A stretch of 64,000 nucleotides of DNA from Litsea cubeba (GCA_012931725.1 CM022953.1:25728355-25792354); one strand, 5' to 3'; numbered from the stretch's first letter, positions 18,954 through 29,274 are shown. Numbers and translations are program-made. Notes: generated by a model not told the origin, from the sequence alone.

Positions 18954-21899
18954 ATGTCCAAAGATGAATTTCCGCTCTCCATACCAGAGGTAATGATTGA
19001 TAATACCTGTGGATTCGAGCGAATGACATTCATGGATGGTTTCTCTGGCTACAATCAGATAAAGATGCATCCTGAGGATGAAAAACATACATCCTTTCGA
19101 ACCCCATTTGGCGTGTATTGCTACACTGTCATGCCATTTGGTCTGAAGAATGCTGGTGCCACATATCAGAGGGCTATGATGAAAATATTCCAAGATATGC
19201 AGCACAAGACGGTTGAATGTTACGTTGATGACCTCGCCGTCAAAAGCAAAAGAAAAGAGGATCATCTCGAAAACCTTCGAGAAGTCTTCCTCCGGCTTCG
19301 CAAACACAAACTGCGAATGAATCCATTGAAATGCTTCTTCGGCGTCTCGTCGGGTAAGTTCCTCGGATTCTTAGTTCGGAAAGCTGGAATAGAGCTTGAC
19401 CCCATAAAAGTCAAAGCCATTCTAGAAATGCCCTCTCCAAGAACCTTGAGAGAACTCAAAGGGCTTCAAGGGAGATTAGCCTACATCAGACGGTTCATCT
19501 CCAATCTTTCGGGGAAATGCCGTCCATTCTCCCGGTTGATGAAAAAAGGTGTAAACTTTGTCTGGGATGCTGACTGTGAAGCTGCTTTCCAAGACATCAA
19601 GTCATACCTGACAAAACCTCCAGTGTTAGCTGCTCCTACCACTGGAAAACCATTCATCTTGTACACAAGAGCCCTTGATCACTCTCTGGGAGCTCTGCTT
19701 GCGCAAGAAAATGATCAAAGAAAAGAAGCTGCTCTATATTACCTCAGCCGCATGCTAGTAGGTGCAGAGCATCGCTACTCTCCAGTCGAAAAAGAATGTC
19801 TTGCAGTGATGTTCGCCGTACAAAAGCTGCGTCACTACTTGCTTTCCAACACAGTCTACCTGGTCTCGAAGGTCAACCTCTTGAAGCTCCTTGTCACAAA
19901 GGCAGGTTCTCTCAATGCTCGACTGGCAAAATGGTCCATCCTTCTGTCACAATTTGATATTAGGTATGTACCACAAAAAGCAATCAAAGGGCAAGCTCTA
20001 GCGGACTTCCTCGCAGAGCATCCATTGCCTAAAGATTCTCCACTCAGAGATGATCTCCCAGACGAACCAGTCTACAATGTGGAGACTTTCTCACAAAGTG
20101 CCTCCTGGGACATGTACTTTGACGGTGCAACCAGGACAAATGAAAAAAGACAGCTGATCTCGGGAGTTGGCATCCTCTTTGTTAGCCCCGACAAATACAT
20201 GATTCCACACGCTTTCTCGCTACTGGAACCATGCACAAACAATGCAGCTGAATATCAAGCTCTGATCTTAGGATTGGAACTCGCCATCGAATCCGGTATC
20301 ACCATGCTGGAAGTCTTTGGAGACTCTCAACTGATCGTCAACCAGATGAATCAGAAATTTGAAGTCAGGAAGCCAGATTTGTTGCCCTACTACAACAAGG
20401 CACAATCACTTCTGCAAAAGTTTGACATCTGTCACATCACCCACATTCGTAGAGGTGAAAACATACGTGCAGATGCCCTAGCCGGACTTGCCGCATCCAT
20501 GGCAATCCAGGAAGGGGAAAACATGCAAATCACAGTGTGTGAAAGGAGAATCCTTCCTCCTCTTAACACACACCAAGCAATTGCTGAATGCCACCAAGTG
20601 GTCGGAAGTCGGATTTCAATCCTTCAAACTTCAATTGGCGACTGGAGGGATCCGTTCATTGATTACATTATGTTCAGAATCCTACCTGAAGATCCAAAAG
20701 AACGGGTAAGCATCCAAAGGCGAACCCCAAGCTTCCATTTGGATATTCCTTCAAAAATCCTTTACAGGAAATCCTTCAACGGAGTACTTCTACGCTGCTT
20801 GTCACAACAAGAGGCTGAAGAAACACTCAAAGAAGTTCATGCTGGTCTTTGTGGAGCTCATCAGGCTGGACCTAAGCTCTATGATCAGATAAAAAGGTTA
20901 GGATATTACTGGCCTACCATGGTAGCTGACGCAATGCAATTTGCTAAGCGCTGCCAACAATACCAAGTTCATGGAGATTACATTCACATGCCTCCAGAAT
21001 GGCTACATCCTACAGCGATCTCATGGCCTTTCGAAGCCTGGGGTATGGACATTATAGGTCCTATTTCTCCCCCTTCAAGCAAAGGTCATCGCTTCATCTT
21101 CGCCGCTACGGATTACTTCTCCAAGTGGTCAGAAGCATTTGCGTTTAACGAAATGAAGACCTCATCAGTCCTTCAGTTCCTGCGCACCAACATCATTTGT
21201 CGTTTCGGTATACCCAAAAGATTCGTCCATGATAACGGACCACAGTTCCGGGATCATCGATTCTACAGGTTCTGCGACAAATACAAAATTCAAAGCTGTC
21301 CTTCGACTCCATACAATCCGGCAGCAAACGGGTTAGCAGAAGCTTTCGACAAGACACTCTGCAAAATCCTCAAAAAAATGGTCTCTAGTCACAAAAGAGA
21401 CTGGAGCGACAAAATGTCTGAAGCTTTGTGGGCCTATCGAACCACCGTTCGAGGACCAACCCATAGCACACCATTCTCCTTGGTCTATGGATGCGAAGCT
21501 GTCGTGCCCTTGGAAGTACAAATTCCTTCCTTGAGGGTATCCTTGCAAAATGACATGACTCAAGAAAGCAATGTCAAATTGCGGCTCCATGAGCTGGACA
21601 ATCTCGATGAGAGACGGCTCGAAGCTCAACAAAGCATTGAACTTTACCAAGCACGTATGGCAGGATCTTTCGATAAAAAGGTCAGGCAACGCGCCTACAA
21701 AAAGAATGACTTGGTTCTTGCGGTAAAAAGACCAATGGTCTTCGCTCACAAGTCCAAAGGCAAATTTGAGCCGAAATGGGAGGGACCCTACGTCATCGAC
21801 AAAGTTTTCTCCAATGGCGCATACGCACTCCTAAACATGGAAGGTGACAGATGTATGCTGCCCATCAATGGCAAGTTCTTAAAGCGGTACTACCCTTGA
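18954..21899 (+). CDS. pol: Tat pol: RT core, two RNase H domains, integrase
   Basis: A 981-codon frame; its ATG is only where the frame reopens after a frameshift. RT has TFMDGFSGYNQI, PFGLKNAGATYQ and the active-site YVDD at residues 90-93. The first RNase H (about 230-355) has lost the usual Asp pattern. The second, archaeal-type RNase H (about 385-515) keeps Asp390, Glu433, Asp457 and Asp507. Dual RNase H marks the Tat lineage. Integrase (about 620-830) keeps His629, His636 and Cys667 of its zinc fold but has Tyr670 where the inverted copy has Cys. The catalytic triad Asp699, Asp760 and Glu796 is present. A basic C-terminal domain ends the protein with PINGKFLKRYYP. It would copy and integrate the element in the nucleus if a full polyprotein were made. 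Confidence 0.92.
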   Translation: MSKDEFPLSIPEVMIDNTCGFERMTFMDGFSGYNQIKMHPEDEKHTSFRTPFGVYCYTVMPFGLKNAGATYQRAMMKIFQDMQHKTVECYVDDLAVKSKRKEDHLENLREVFLRLRKHKLRMNPLKCFFGVSSGKFLGFLVRKAGIELDPIKVKAILEMPSPRTLRELKGLQGRLAYIRRFISNLSGKCRPFSRLMKKGVNFVWDADCEAAFQDIKSYLTKPPVLAAPTTGKPFILYTRALDHSLGALLAQENDQRKEAALYYLSRMLVGAEHRYSPVEKECLAVMFAVQKLRHYLLSNTVYLVSKVNLLKLLVTKAGSLNARLAKWSILLSQFDIRYVPQKAIKGQALADFLAEHPLPKDSPLRDDLPDEPVYNVETFSQSASWDMYFDGATRTNEKRQLISGVGILFVSPDKYMIPHAFSLLEPCTNNAAEYQALILGLELAIESGITMLEVFGDSQLIVNQMNQKFEVRKPDLLPYYNKAQSLLQKFDICHITHIRRGENIRADALAGLAASMAIQEGENMQITVCERRILPPLNTHQAIAECHQVVGSRISILQTSIGDWRDPFIDYIMFRILPEDPKERVSIQRRTPSFHLDIPSKILYRKSFNGVLLRCLSQQEAEETLKEVHAGLCGAHQAGPKLYDQIKRLGYYWPTMVADAMQFAKRCQQYQVHGDYIHMPPEWLHPTAISWPFEAWGMDIIGPISPPSSKGHRFIFAATDYFSKWSEAFAFNEMKTSSVLQFLRTNIICRFGIPKRFVHDNGPQFRDHRFYRFCDKYKIQSCPSTPYNPAANGLAEAFDKTLCKILKKMVSSHKRDWSDKMSEALWAYRTTVRGPTHSTPFSLVYGCEAVVPLEVQIPSLRVSLQNDMTQESNVKLRLHELDNLDERRLEAQQSIELYQARMAGSFDKKVRQRAYKKNDLVLAVKRPMVFAHKSKGKFEPKWEGPYVIDKVFSNGAYALLNMEGDRCMLPINGKFLKRYYP

Positions 21900-22261
21900 A
21901 GACTTACCCAACTGGGTAAGAGCAATGCCTGTACGGCCAAAACCGGTTTCCAGGTACACGCTCGCTAAACCCACCCTTTTTTATAATTTTCATGTCAAAT
22001 ATTGAAATTTCTAGAAATCTAAAACAATGCTTACTTTCATCGTTTCATTGTTCAAAAAAAAAATATATATCCAAGTTTAGGAACCTTTCCCTAACTTGTC
22101 CAAGATTTTCAATCCTTGAACCCAAAATTCATGGTTTGAAACAAAATCCGGATTCAGGCATTTCCACCCTAGTCCACCCTGCCTTTTACCGCCAAAATGG
22201 TTTTAGGTCAAAACTTATGACCCTCGTGTCTTTAAACAAAAAAAAATGGTTTTTCAAAAAC
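21900..22261 (+). other. post-pol spacer
   Basis: Untranslated sequence between pol and the repeat arrays. A short inverted motif ACTTACCCAACTGGGTAAG lies at 21901-21919, and its relative at about 49607-49625 is conserved in the inverted copy. No gene is seen. Confidence 0.6.
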
Positions 22262-22720
22262 CGCGAGGAAGCGACGCTTAGTCGATACTCGCACAAATCG
22301 GAAGCAAGCGAACCACGTTCGACACTTCCAAAATCGCAGGGAAGCGACATTTCGTCGATACTTGCAAAATCCAAAACTGTGGAGATGCAACATTTCAGTT
22401 GATATCCACAACCCAAATTTCAAAGGTTCGAAAAAACCTAAAAAACTGTGGAGACGCAACATTTCAGTTGATATCCATAACCCAAAGGTTCGAGAAAACC
22501 ACAAATTTCAAAAATCGTGGGGAAACGACATCAAGTCAGTACCCGCAAAACCAAAAATTTTGAAAAGCAAGGATGCGACATTCCATCGATACTTGCACCC
22601 AAATCCGCGAGGATGCGACATTCCATCGATACTCGCAACCGAATGAGCAAGGATGCGACATTCCATCGATACTTGCAAGAACATTCAGCAGGGAGGCGAC
22701 TTTTAGTCGATACTTGCATT
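22262..22720 (+). repeat. tandem array with GCGACATTCCATCGATACTT core
   Basis: About nine units of roughly 40-60 bp share the pattern GGA-GCGACATT-CRTCGATACTTGCA. The last three full units start near 22574, 22614 and 22654 (40 bp period) and are almost identical. Earlier units near 22269, 22330, 22381, 22449 and 22520 are diverged. The reversed equivalent is at 48750-49270 in the inverted copy. Confidence 0.85.
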
Positions 22721-22734
22721 TTTTTTTTAAAACC

Positions 22735-23110
22735 AAACCGGCTATAAATGCCACAACAGGTTATAAATGCCACAAACCGGCTATAAATGCCATCAAAAAC
22801 AGGCTATAAATGCCACGAACCGGCTATCAATGCCACCAAAAACAAAACCGGCTATCAATGCCACAAACAAAAAAACTTGGATTTCAAAAAAAAAAAAAAC
22901 GGCTATCAATGCCACCAAAACAAAACAGGCTATCAATGCCACCAAAAACCGGCTATAGATGCCACAAAACAAACCGGCTATCAATGCCACCAAAACAGGC
23001 TATAGATGCCACAACAAAAAAAAAAAAACAACTCGGCTATCAATGCCACAAAAAAAAAAGCTGGCTCTCATGCCAAAATTGGCTTCCATGCCACAAACAA
23101 AAACCTGGTT
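22735..23110 (+). repeat. CGGCTATMAATGCCA minisatellite near 3' end of Tat internal region
   Basis: About twelve units of CCGGCTATAAATGCCA or CCGGCTATCAATGCCA alternate with short A-rich spacers. The unit is the one found in the LTRs. The last units decay to GGCTCTCATGCC and GGCTTCCATGCC. GGC...GCC ends could pair, and TATAAAT is a TATA-like core. Confidence 0.88.
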
Positions 23111-23169
23111 TTCATGCCAAAACAATCACTTGACAAAAGATTTTCACAAAATGACAACCTTTTGATCAA

Positions 23170-23310
23170 ATCCCATTTAGCAATTACTTTTATCACAAAA
23201 AGATTCAAGTGAGCGTAGGGATAACAAAAAAAAAGAGCATCCCATTTAGCAATTACTTTTATCACAAAAAGATTCAAGTGAGCGTAGGGATAACAAAAAA
23301 AAAAGAGTAC
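23170..23310 (+). repeat. two-copy tandem repeat of 69 bp
   Basis: TCCCATTTAGCAATTACTTT through GTGAGCGTAGGGATAAC occurs at about 23171 and again at about 23240. It lies just beyond the stop of the antisense gene. Confidence 0.85.
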
Positions 23311-23435
23311 CAAAAATATATATACAAATGGTACAAAAAAAAAAGAAAGTGTTCACAAGCACTACAAAAAAATAAGTACCAAAAAAAAGAAAAGAGAGAA
23401 GGATGGTTTCTGTAAAAAAAAAAATATACAGGAGC

Positions 23436-26400
23436 TCAATCAAAAATGATCTCCAGCCAAGAGTTCAGCTCCCCAAGCAAACTTTTAGCCTCAGCCGTCA
23501 AGGATTCCAAGGCACGCTTCTTCAGGAACCTGCCATGAGATGCTGGAGTGGGCTGTACCCCTTCTTTCACACCAGGAAGCTTACCTCGAGCAGTTTGCCA
23601 TTGTTCCTCCTCATCAGACTTCCTTTTGAGAACCCGTTCGGCATCTGCAACCTGGTGAATCAGGGCACTCTCCCTGTCGCGAGCCTCTATTATGGCAGTC
23701 CACTTGGCAGCGACTTGTGCCTGCAAATGCTCAAGACATTTCCTGGCCTCATCGACCTCCCTGTCAAGGATGCTAAGGTCATGCGTCAGCCTGATGATGG
23801 CTAGCTCTTCTAAGTTCCTCTTTCGGACTGCCTGCTTCTTGCTTTCTGTAGCCTCATCCAGGTCAGACTTAGCCTTATCAGCAGGGTCCAGGAACATCTC
23901 CTTGAAGAACTGGTCATCAGCCAAACTCACGGTCTCAAACCACTTGTCACCCAGTGCAATGATCCTATCAACGATCGCCCTGGTACCTGTGACATCCGTA
24001 CCAGCTTCTTCAGCATCACTGAGAATCTCCTGCACATGCTGGATTATGCCAAATCCGGCTTCCAAGTGCCCAGAAAAGAGAGTCTCAATCCAAGAGCTCA
24101 AAACTCGCACCACCACCTTCTTCGCAAAAAGAAGAGATGGCCCAGCTGAAGATTCGCCCAACTCCGTTGGTCGGCTACTCATATCATCATCTGTTGAAAG
24201 AGTAACAAAAGAACTCTTTCCAGCTGAAGCTGCTCCTGCTCGGGAAGGAATCTCAGCGTGAGGAATCTCCTCAATATTGTCAGAGCTGGTCCCAGGAATC
24301 TCTACCTCTGGATCAACCTCTGGCATCTCTTGCTCTGGAAGCGACGGATCCTCCTCTGCCACTTCAAAACCTGCAAAGGAAACACAAAAAGGTATGAATA
24401 TGACCCTGTTTGAAAATCATTATCAGAGTCATAACTACAAAATACCTTCTTCGACGACTGGCGGAACACTTTCTTCCTCCATGAACTCATCGAAAGCATC
24501 ATCAACATTTGCGTCCATCGATGGTTCAAAGTCATCAGAACCCTGTGGCAAGTCAGCTGACAAAAAAAAATAATGTGTTAGCAAGCCAAGTCACAAACTC
24601 AAAAAAAAAAAAAAAAAAGGAGCAAAAGAAGTCGTACCAATTGGAGATTCTGGATTTACTCCAGAGTCCCTCGGTTCTTCTTCAGGTGCCTCAACAGGAT
24701 CCATCACCACGTCATCGGTTGGGACCTCAGGCATCACCAAGTCTTCCTCTGCTAAAAAAAAAGAAGAAAAACAGAAACAAGAAGCAAATCATAAATATGG
24801 AAAAAATCCCATGAAAAGAAATGGAAAGAGAAAAAGGAAGAATCATACCTTCACCGACGGTCTCTTCTTCTCGGCTTCTCTTCTCTGGAGGCTCGTCAGC
24901 ATCCACTGGCACATCCTCATTGATAGTAAGAGGAACTTCCAAGTCAGGAGAATCCTCATGCTGCCCCTTGCTGCGATGATGACTCCTCCTCTTACCTCTG
25001 CGGGCTCGCTTCTTAGAGGAACCTGCCCCGCTGTCAGAGTCAGGTTTGCCACTCGACTCCTCACTGGATGGTCTGCTCTTGCCAGTAGACTCCACGGAAG
25101 CTTGCCTCTGTGCCGCTTGCATCCAAGCACCAAGTTCGGCTTCCTCCTGTTCTAGCTGCTCCAAAGCCTCGTCAGGTATTTCTCGAACAGCTTCAGAACC
25201 GATGACGCCCTGGTCACCGAGAAAGCCTATCTTGTGCTTCTCTCCAGAAAGGAAGGCCCAAACTTCCTCTCGCCGGATGCCATCTGACTTTCCAAGGCCC
25301 TTTCCAGATGCCAGCTTCACATCAAGCTCCTTCTTGGAAAGCCCCCGATATGCCGAAAAGCTCTCCGCGAACCACTTCGCAAAGCCGGCAGTACGGGAAG
25401 TCAGCAACACAGGATAAGAAATCATGGCTGTAGTGTCTTCAGCACTATAGAAAGCCCATGCATTTCTCCCGTCCTGTAAGCCTCCAAAGCGCTTCACCAT
25501 ACTTGAAGGCGCTCCAACAACGCCTTGAGAAAAGCCAAGCTGCAAAGCAAAGCGAGAGGGTACATACGGCTGGATGTCGACGAAAAGATGTCTGCGGTAC
25601 ACCATCGTGCCGACACGTATGCTGAAAAGCCACTCTCTCTCTGCATTTGTCAAGGAATAATGCCTTCCCGACCCCGCCCTGGTAGAGTCTCGGGAGGCAC
25701 CAAAATCAAAAGCCTTCTTCCGCAACTCCGGAGAAAGCTTTACTGAAGATTGCCCCATCTCGACGTCCCTAAACCGTCGGATCCTCATGCGGGCAAACAA
25801 AAGTGATTCGGACACGGCTTTGCCCTTAGCCAGTCGAATCATCAGAGGATCATCATCCTGTGCAGCACCCAGCCGATGGAAGCCAGGACAGTGGTATACA
25901 TACCACGAATAAAATATATGGGCTGAAAATACCCTATTCATGGGAAGCCCAAGCCGAACCAGAAAAGCAGCAGCCTGCAGTTCGGTACACAGGTAGGAGT
26001 AAAGAGCTGGCACCAAAGCAAGCTGCTCTCCAAACGCCATCTGACAAGCCGGGAAAATACAATGCGGCCAGATGTGCGTTCCATCTCCTCCAGCAAAAAC
26101 AGCCTCACCAAGCCAATAAGTGAGGTAAACAGCGAGATCTCTCCGCAGTGCAATGTCAGGACATATGGCGTTTGTACTTGCACAGAAATCTCTCAACTCT
26201 TCTTGCATGGCCAAGATCTTCTTTGAACTTGGATCCTGAGCTCCGGCTTCCTGGGTCACGCTATCAGAAGACTCCCTGCTATAAAAAAAGTTGGGGAATG
26301 AAGAGCAAAAACTCTTCCAACTGCTGGATCTAACTTTCGAACCCCCCTTCTCCTTCAAAAAATCATAGAAGGCGACGAGCTGAAAGTATAAAAGCCTGAA

Positions 26401-28113
26401 CTCCTCAGACTGCCCCTCGAGGACGCTGTCAATCGGCATAAACTCCTCATAGAGTTTGCCGAGGATGGGCAATCCGGTAATGGCGCTCAGCTCCTTCAAA
26501 GAAAAACCAATCTCACCATTCGTCACAACGAAGGTATTGGTTTGTGGGAGGAATGACTCCAGCATAGCCATGAAGGCCTCGTCGGAAAAGATCACGGTCT
26601 CCCTAAAGGCGCGGACCGCATCAAAAATCCCGGCTTCCTTCAAAACGGCGCCACCAATCAGCAGGACGCGATCAGTCCACGACTTCCACTCGGAGTCAGC
26701 ATTGAAGCGGCCACGAAGTCGGAAAGGCTTGATCCAATTGCTGCCGTCACCGCTGAAAATACCAAGGCCCACCGGTCTCAAATCGACCGACGGATAATCA
26801 GAGCCCTGGTAGCCGCTGGATGGCAGCAACAGGTCCATATCAACAGGCGACCTCTCCGTATATCCAGGAGAACCGCCAACAAAAACCCCGGTCTTGATTA
26901 CATTTGTCCTTCTCACCCAGCTTGGAGGATCTTCCCTCTTAGGGCACGTGGGGGCAAGGCTCAGAATCGAGACGGTGCGATCAAACATCGACCGGGTAGC
27001 AACAGTCTTCTTCTCACCATCTGCTGTGAAGGAAAACTGAAAACATCTCCTCTGGTATGTCATGTCATCAGGGACTGCATCACCAAAGAAGAAGGTAGGC
27101 TTGGGCAAAACGCTCTGATCTTCCATCACCCATGGACGACTGCTTACCATGATCTTATAGAATTCCTCTCCCTTGAGAGTGATCAGTCGCTGCCTCATCT
27201 CATCTCTGTTGAGGGAGTCGCACTCTTCCAGATTTCTCTCAACATACTGGACCTTCTCAAAAGCCTGCTGAACGGCCGGATTAGAAGATCTAGAAGATCG
27301 ACGAGGTACGCTTGTAGCAGGCTCTTTACCCGTGTTCGCTCTGGAGGAACCACTTGAAAAGGATGGAAAAGAAAAAGATCAAACATCAAAATGACAGAAT
27401 CTCGCGAAAAAAAAAATCTGGCGAAATTTTGACATGATGACGGGGCAATTCCGAAGAAAAGGAACTATCCCGAAAGAAATAGAAAGCTTGAAGATGGGCT
27501 CAACATCGCTGCGAGCTCCGAAACTCCAAACTTTCAAAACCTCAAAGTCTCCGCAAAATCAGGAAAGGCTCAACATCACTGCGAGCTCCAAGTTCCCAAA
27601 TTTGCAAAAACTTTCAGGTATGCTATCACATCATGCTACAAATTTAATTTACAAATTGAATGCATGCATGAACATCTTGGTTTGCAAAAAAAAAAAATGC
27701 ATTATCATGATGAGCAAAAAAAAAAAAAAGAAAAGAAACTTTCTCAAAAAAAGAGAGGGGAAAGAAAACAAAAAAAAAGAAAGAAAAGAAACTCTCTCAA
27801 AAAAAAAGGGGAGGGAAAGAAAAAAAAAAGAGAAAAAAGAGAGGGCTGGCCCACAGGCCACGTGGCCGTACGGCCAGATCCGTACGGATCTGTCCGTACG
27901 GCCCACACAAAAAAAAACATGAAAAAAAAAAGAAAAGAAAAGAAAGCAAAAAAAGAAAAGAAAACGTGTAAAAAAAAAAGAAAGAAGAAAACACGTGAAA
28001 AAAAAGGAAGAAAAGAAAAAGAAAGAAACAAAAAAAAAGGGGAAAGAAAGAAAGATCTTTTTATTTTTCCTACAATGGAGTTTTCTTGAAAAAGGGAACT
28101 TACTTGAAGCCAT
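23436..28113 (-). CDS. antisense five-exon gene, plant mobile domain-like protein
   Basis: It lies between pol and the 3' LTR, opposite to the element. Model: exon 1 28113-28104 (MAS), exon 2 about 27353-24849, exon 3 24748-24638, exon 4 24556-24446, exon 5 24370-23436; about 1220 residues without a stop. Introns 2-4 are GT-AG, about 100, 81 and 75 bp, all phase 1; exons 3 and 4 are both exactly 111 bp. Intron 1 starts GTAAGT, but its acceptor is uncertain (an AA where the inverted copy has CAG). Exon 2 contains NTFVVTNGEIGFSLKELSAI followed by TGLPILG, the pattern of the plant mobile domain seen in MAIN/MAIL1 and transposon-borne relatives. A basic nuclear-signal-like stretch (KKRARRGKRRSHHRSK) follows near residue 790. 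Exons 3-4 are acidic; exon 5 is helical. Probably nuclear. Its function in the element is unknown. Confidence 0.75.
27664..28089 (-). repeat. A-rich low-complexity within intron 1 of antisense gene
   Basis: Long AAAGAAAAG-type runs (poly-T on the transcript strand, as plant introns favour U-rich sequence). The apparent Phe- or Lys-rich frames here are composition artefacts. A palindrome cluster interrupts the run at 27856-27904. Confidence 0.8.
27856..27904. repeat. CCGTACGG palindrome cluster in intron 1
   Basis: Four adjacent perfect palindromes: GCCACGTGGC, GGCCGTACGGCC, AGATCCGTACGGATCT and CCGTACGG. They form the only GC-rich island in about 400 bp of A/G-rich DNA. A decayed form (CCATACGGACAGATCCATACGGATCT) is at about 43800-43826 in the inverted copy. 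Confidence 0.85.
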
Positions 28114-28233
28114 TGATGGAGAAGAAGAAGAAAAGTCTTGAAGATCTTGAAGAAGAAAAGCTCTTGGTCTTGAAGCCCTCTTGAGATTATTGCAAAAGAA
28201 AGTAATAAGAGCAAGAGATCCAACCTTCTCCTT

Positions 28234-28243
28234 GCTTTTATAG
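28234..28243 (-). promoter_or_regulatory. TATA box of antisense gene
   Basis: The minus strand reads CTATAAAAGC, about 120 bp upstream of the exon 1 ATG at 28113. The inverted copy keeps the same CTATAAAAGC at 43468-43477 at the same distance from its ATG, supporting use as a promoter. Confidence 0.7.
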
Positions 28244-28319
28244 AGGAGAGCAAACCAAAGAAGGAAAGAAGAAAGAGGTAAGTGTTACTAATTAGTAACC
28301 TTACCAAAAGAAAGAGATT

Positions 28320-28515
28320 AGAAAGATTCTTTCCCAAAAGAAAGATATCTTGAAGGATTTTCTCCGAAAAAGAAATCTATGACGGATTCTTTCCCAAAAG
28401 AAAGATATCTTGAGATATTCTATCCCAAAAATAAAGGGATCATGAGAGATTCTCTCCAAGTAAAGATATTCGTAGATATTCTCTATCCAAATGAGATATT
28501 TTTGGATATTCTTTA
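28320..28515 (-). repeat. tandem repeats upstream of antisense promoter
   Basis: About six units of 30-40 bp built on TTCTTTCCCAAAAGAAAGAT, ATCTTGA and GATATTCT. They start about 80 bp upstream of the TATA box in gene orientation. The reversed relative is at about 43195-43420. They could be enhancer-like; this is inference. Confidence 0.65.
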
Positions 28516-28817
28516 CAAAAATGACACCATATGAGATCTAAGCCATTTCAAAAGCTTAAGGTCCCATGGGTTAGCCCATATGAGCCAGGTTTGACCACCT
28601 AGGCACACAAAAAAAAAAAAAAAAAAAGAAATAAATTTTGGGCTTTTAGTCAAAGAGAAATCCCTCTTACCAAGAGCATACAAAAATGGTTTCATGCCTC
28701 TTTTGAGTTGATTGGACCGTACAAAAGAAATTCCAAGCCCCATGAGCTTCCAAAAATCAAACCATCCAGCCTCATCTACCAAATTGAGCCAAATTCTTGA
28801 AATTGACATTCCATCAA

Positions 28818-29050
28818 ACCAAAACCTGGTCCCCTAACTTGCCACATACAGCCTGTTAGGTCACAAGACCAAAACCAAAAACCAAAACCTGATCCCCTAA
28901 CTTGCCACATACAGCCTGTTAGGTCACAAGATCAAAACCAAAATTGATCCCCCAACATTCCACATACAGCTTGTTGGGTCACACGATCAAAACCAAACCC
29001 GACCCCCTAACCTGCCACATATAGCCTGTTAGGTCACAAGGTCAAAACCC
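28818..29050 (+). repeat. four-copy tandem repeat before 3' LTR
   Basis: Each copy holds CCCCTAACTTGCCACATACA followed by GCCTGTTAGGTCACAAGATC and an AAAACCAAA spacer, 55-70 bp per unit. Matching reversed copies are at about 42660-42900. Confidence 0.85.
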
Positions 29051-29261
29051 AAATCCACATCCCTGATGTCATCTTCAAAACTTTGCCTCGAGATGGTACG
29101 TGATCCCTTTCACTACCATAAAATTCCCCTGGAAGCTCAAAAGGCTACAAATACCAAAAAGAAAGATTGCTCAAAGACTCTTGGTCAAGTCACAGGCTCT
29201 CCTTCAAAAAATCTCTTCGAGGCACATCGACTACAAAAGTTAAGCAACTCGCCGCTGTACC

Positions 29262-29274
29262 TCGAGGGGGCATT
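29262..29274 (+). other. polypurine tract of Tat element
   Basis: CTCGAGGGGGCATT directly precedes the 3' LTR start TGTTGACACC. The inverted copy has the equivalent on the other strand at about 42430-42443. Confidence 0.65.

Noticed and set aside
22262..23110. CRISPR-like look of the regularly spaced repeats
   Set aside because: Plant nuclear context, units diverge gradually, spacers are A runs or parts of the unit, no cas genes.
27649..28337. Long Phe- or Lys-rich open frames
   Set aside because: They arise from A/G low-complexity DNA in the first intron and upstream region of the antisense gene; no family pattern and heavy overlap on all frames.
28513..28809. Minus-strand frame with FVRSNQLKRGMKPFLYALGK, also visible in the inverted copy
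   Set aside because: The similarity is expected from DNA homology between copies; it lies upstream of the antisense TATA box, lacks a known domain, and its ends differ between copies.
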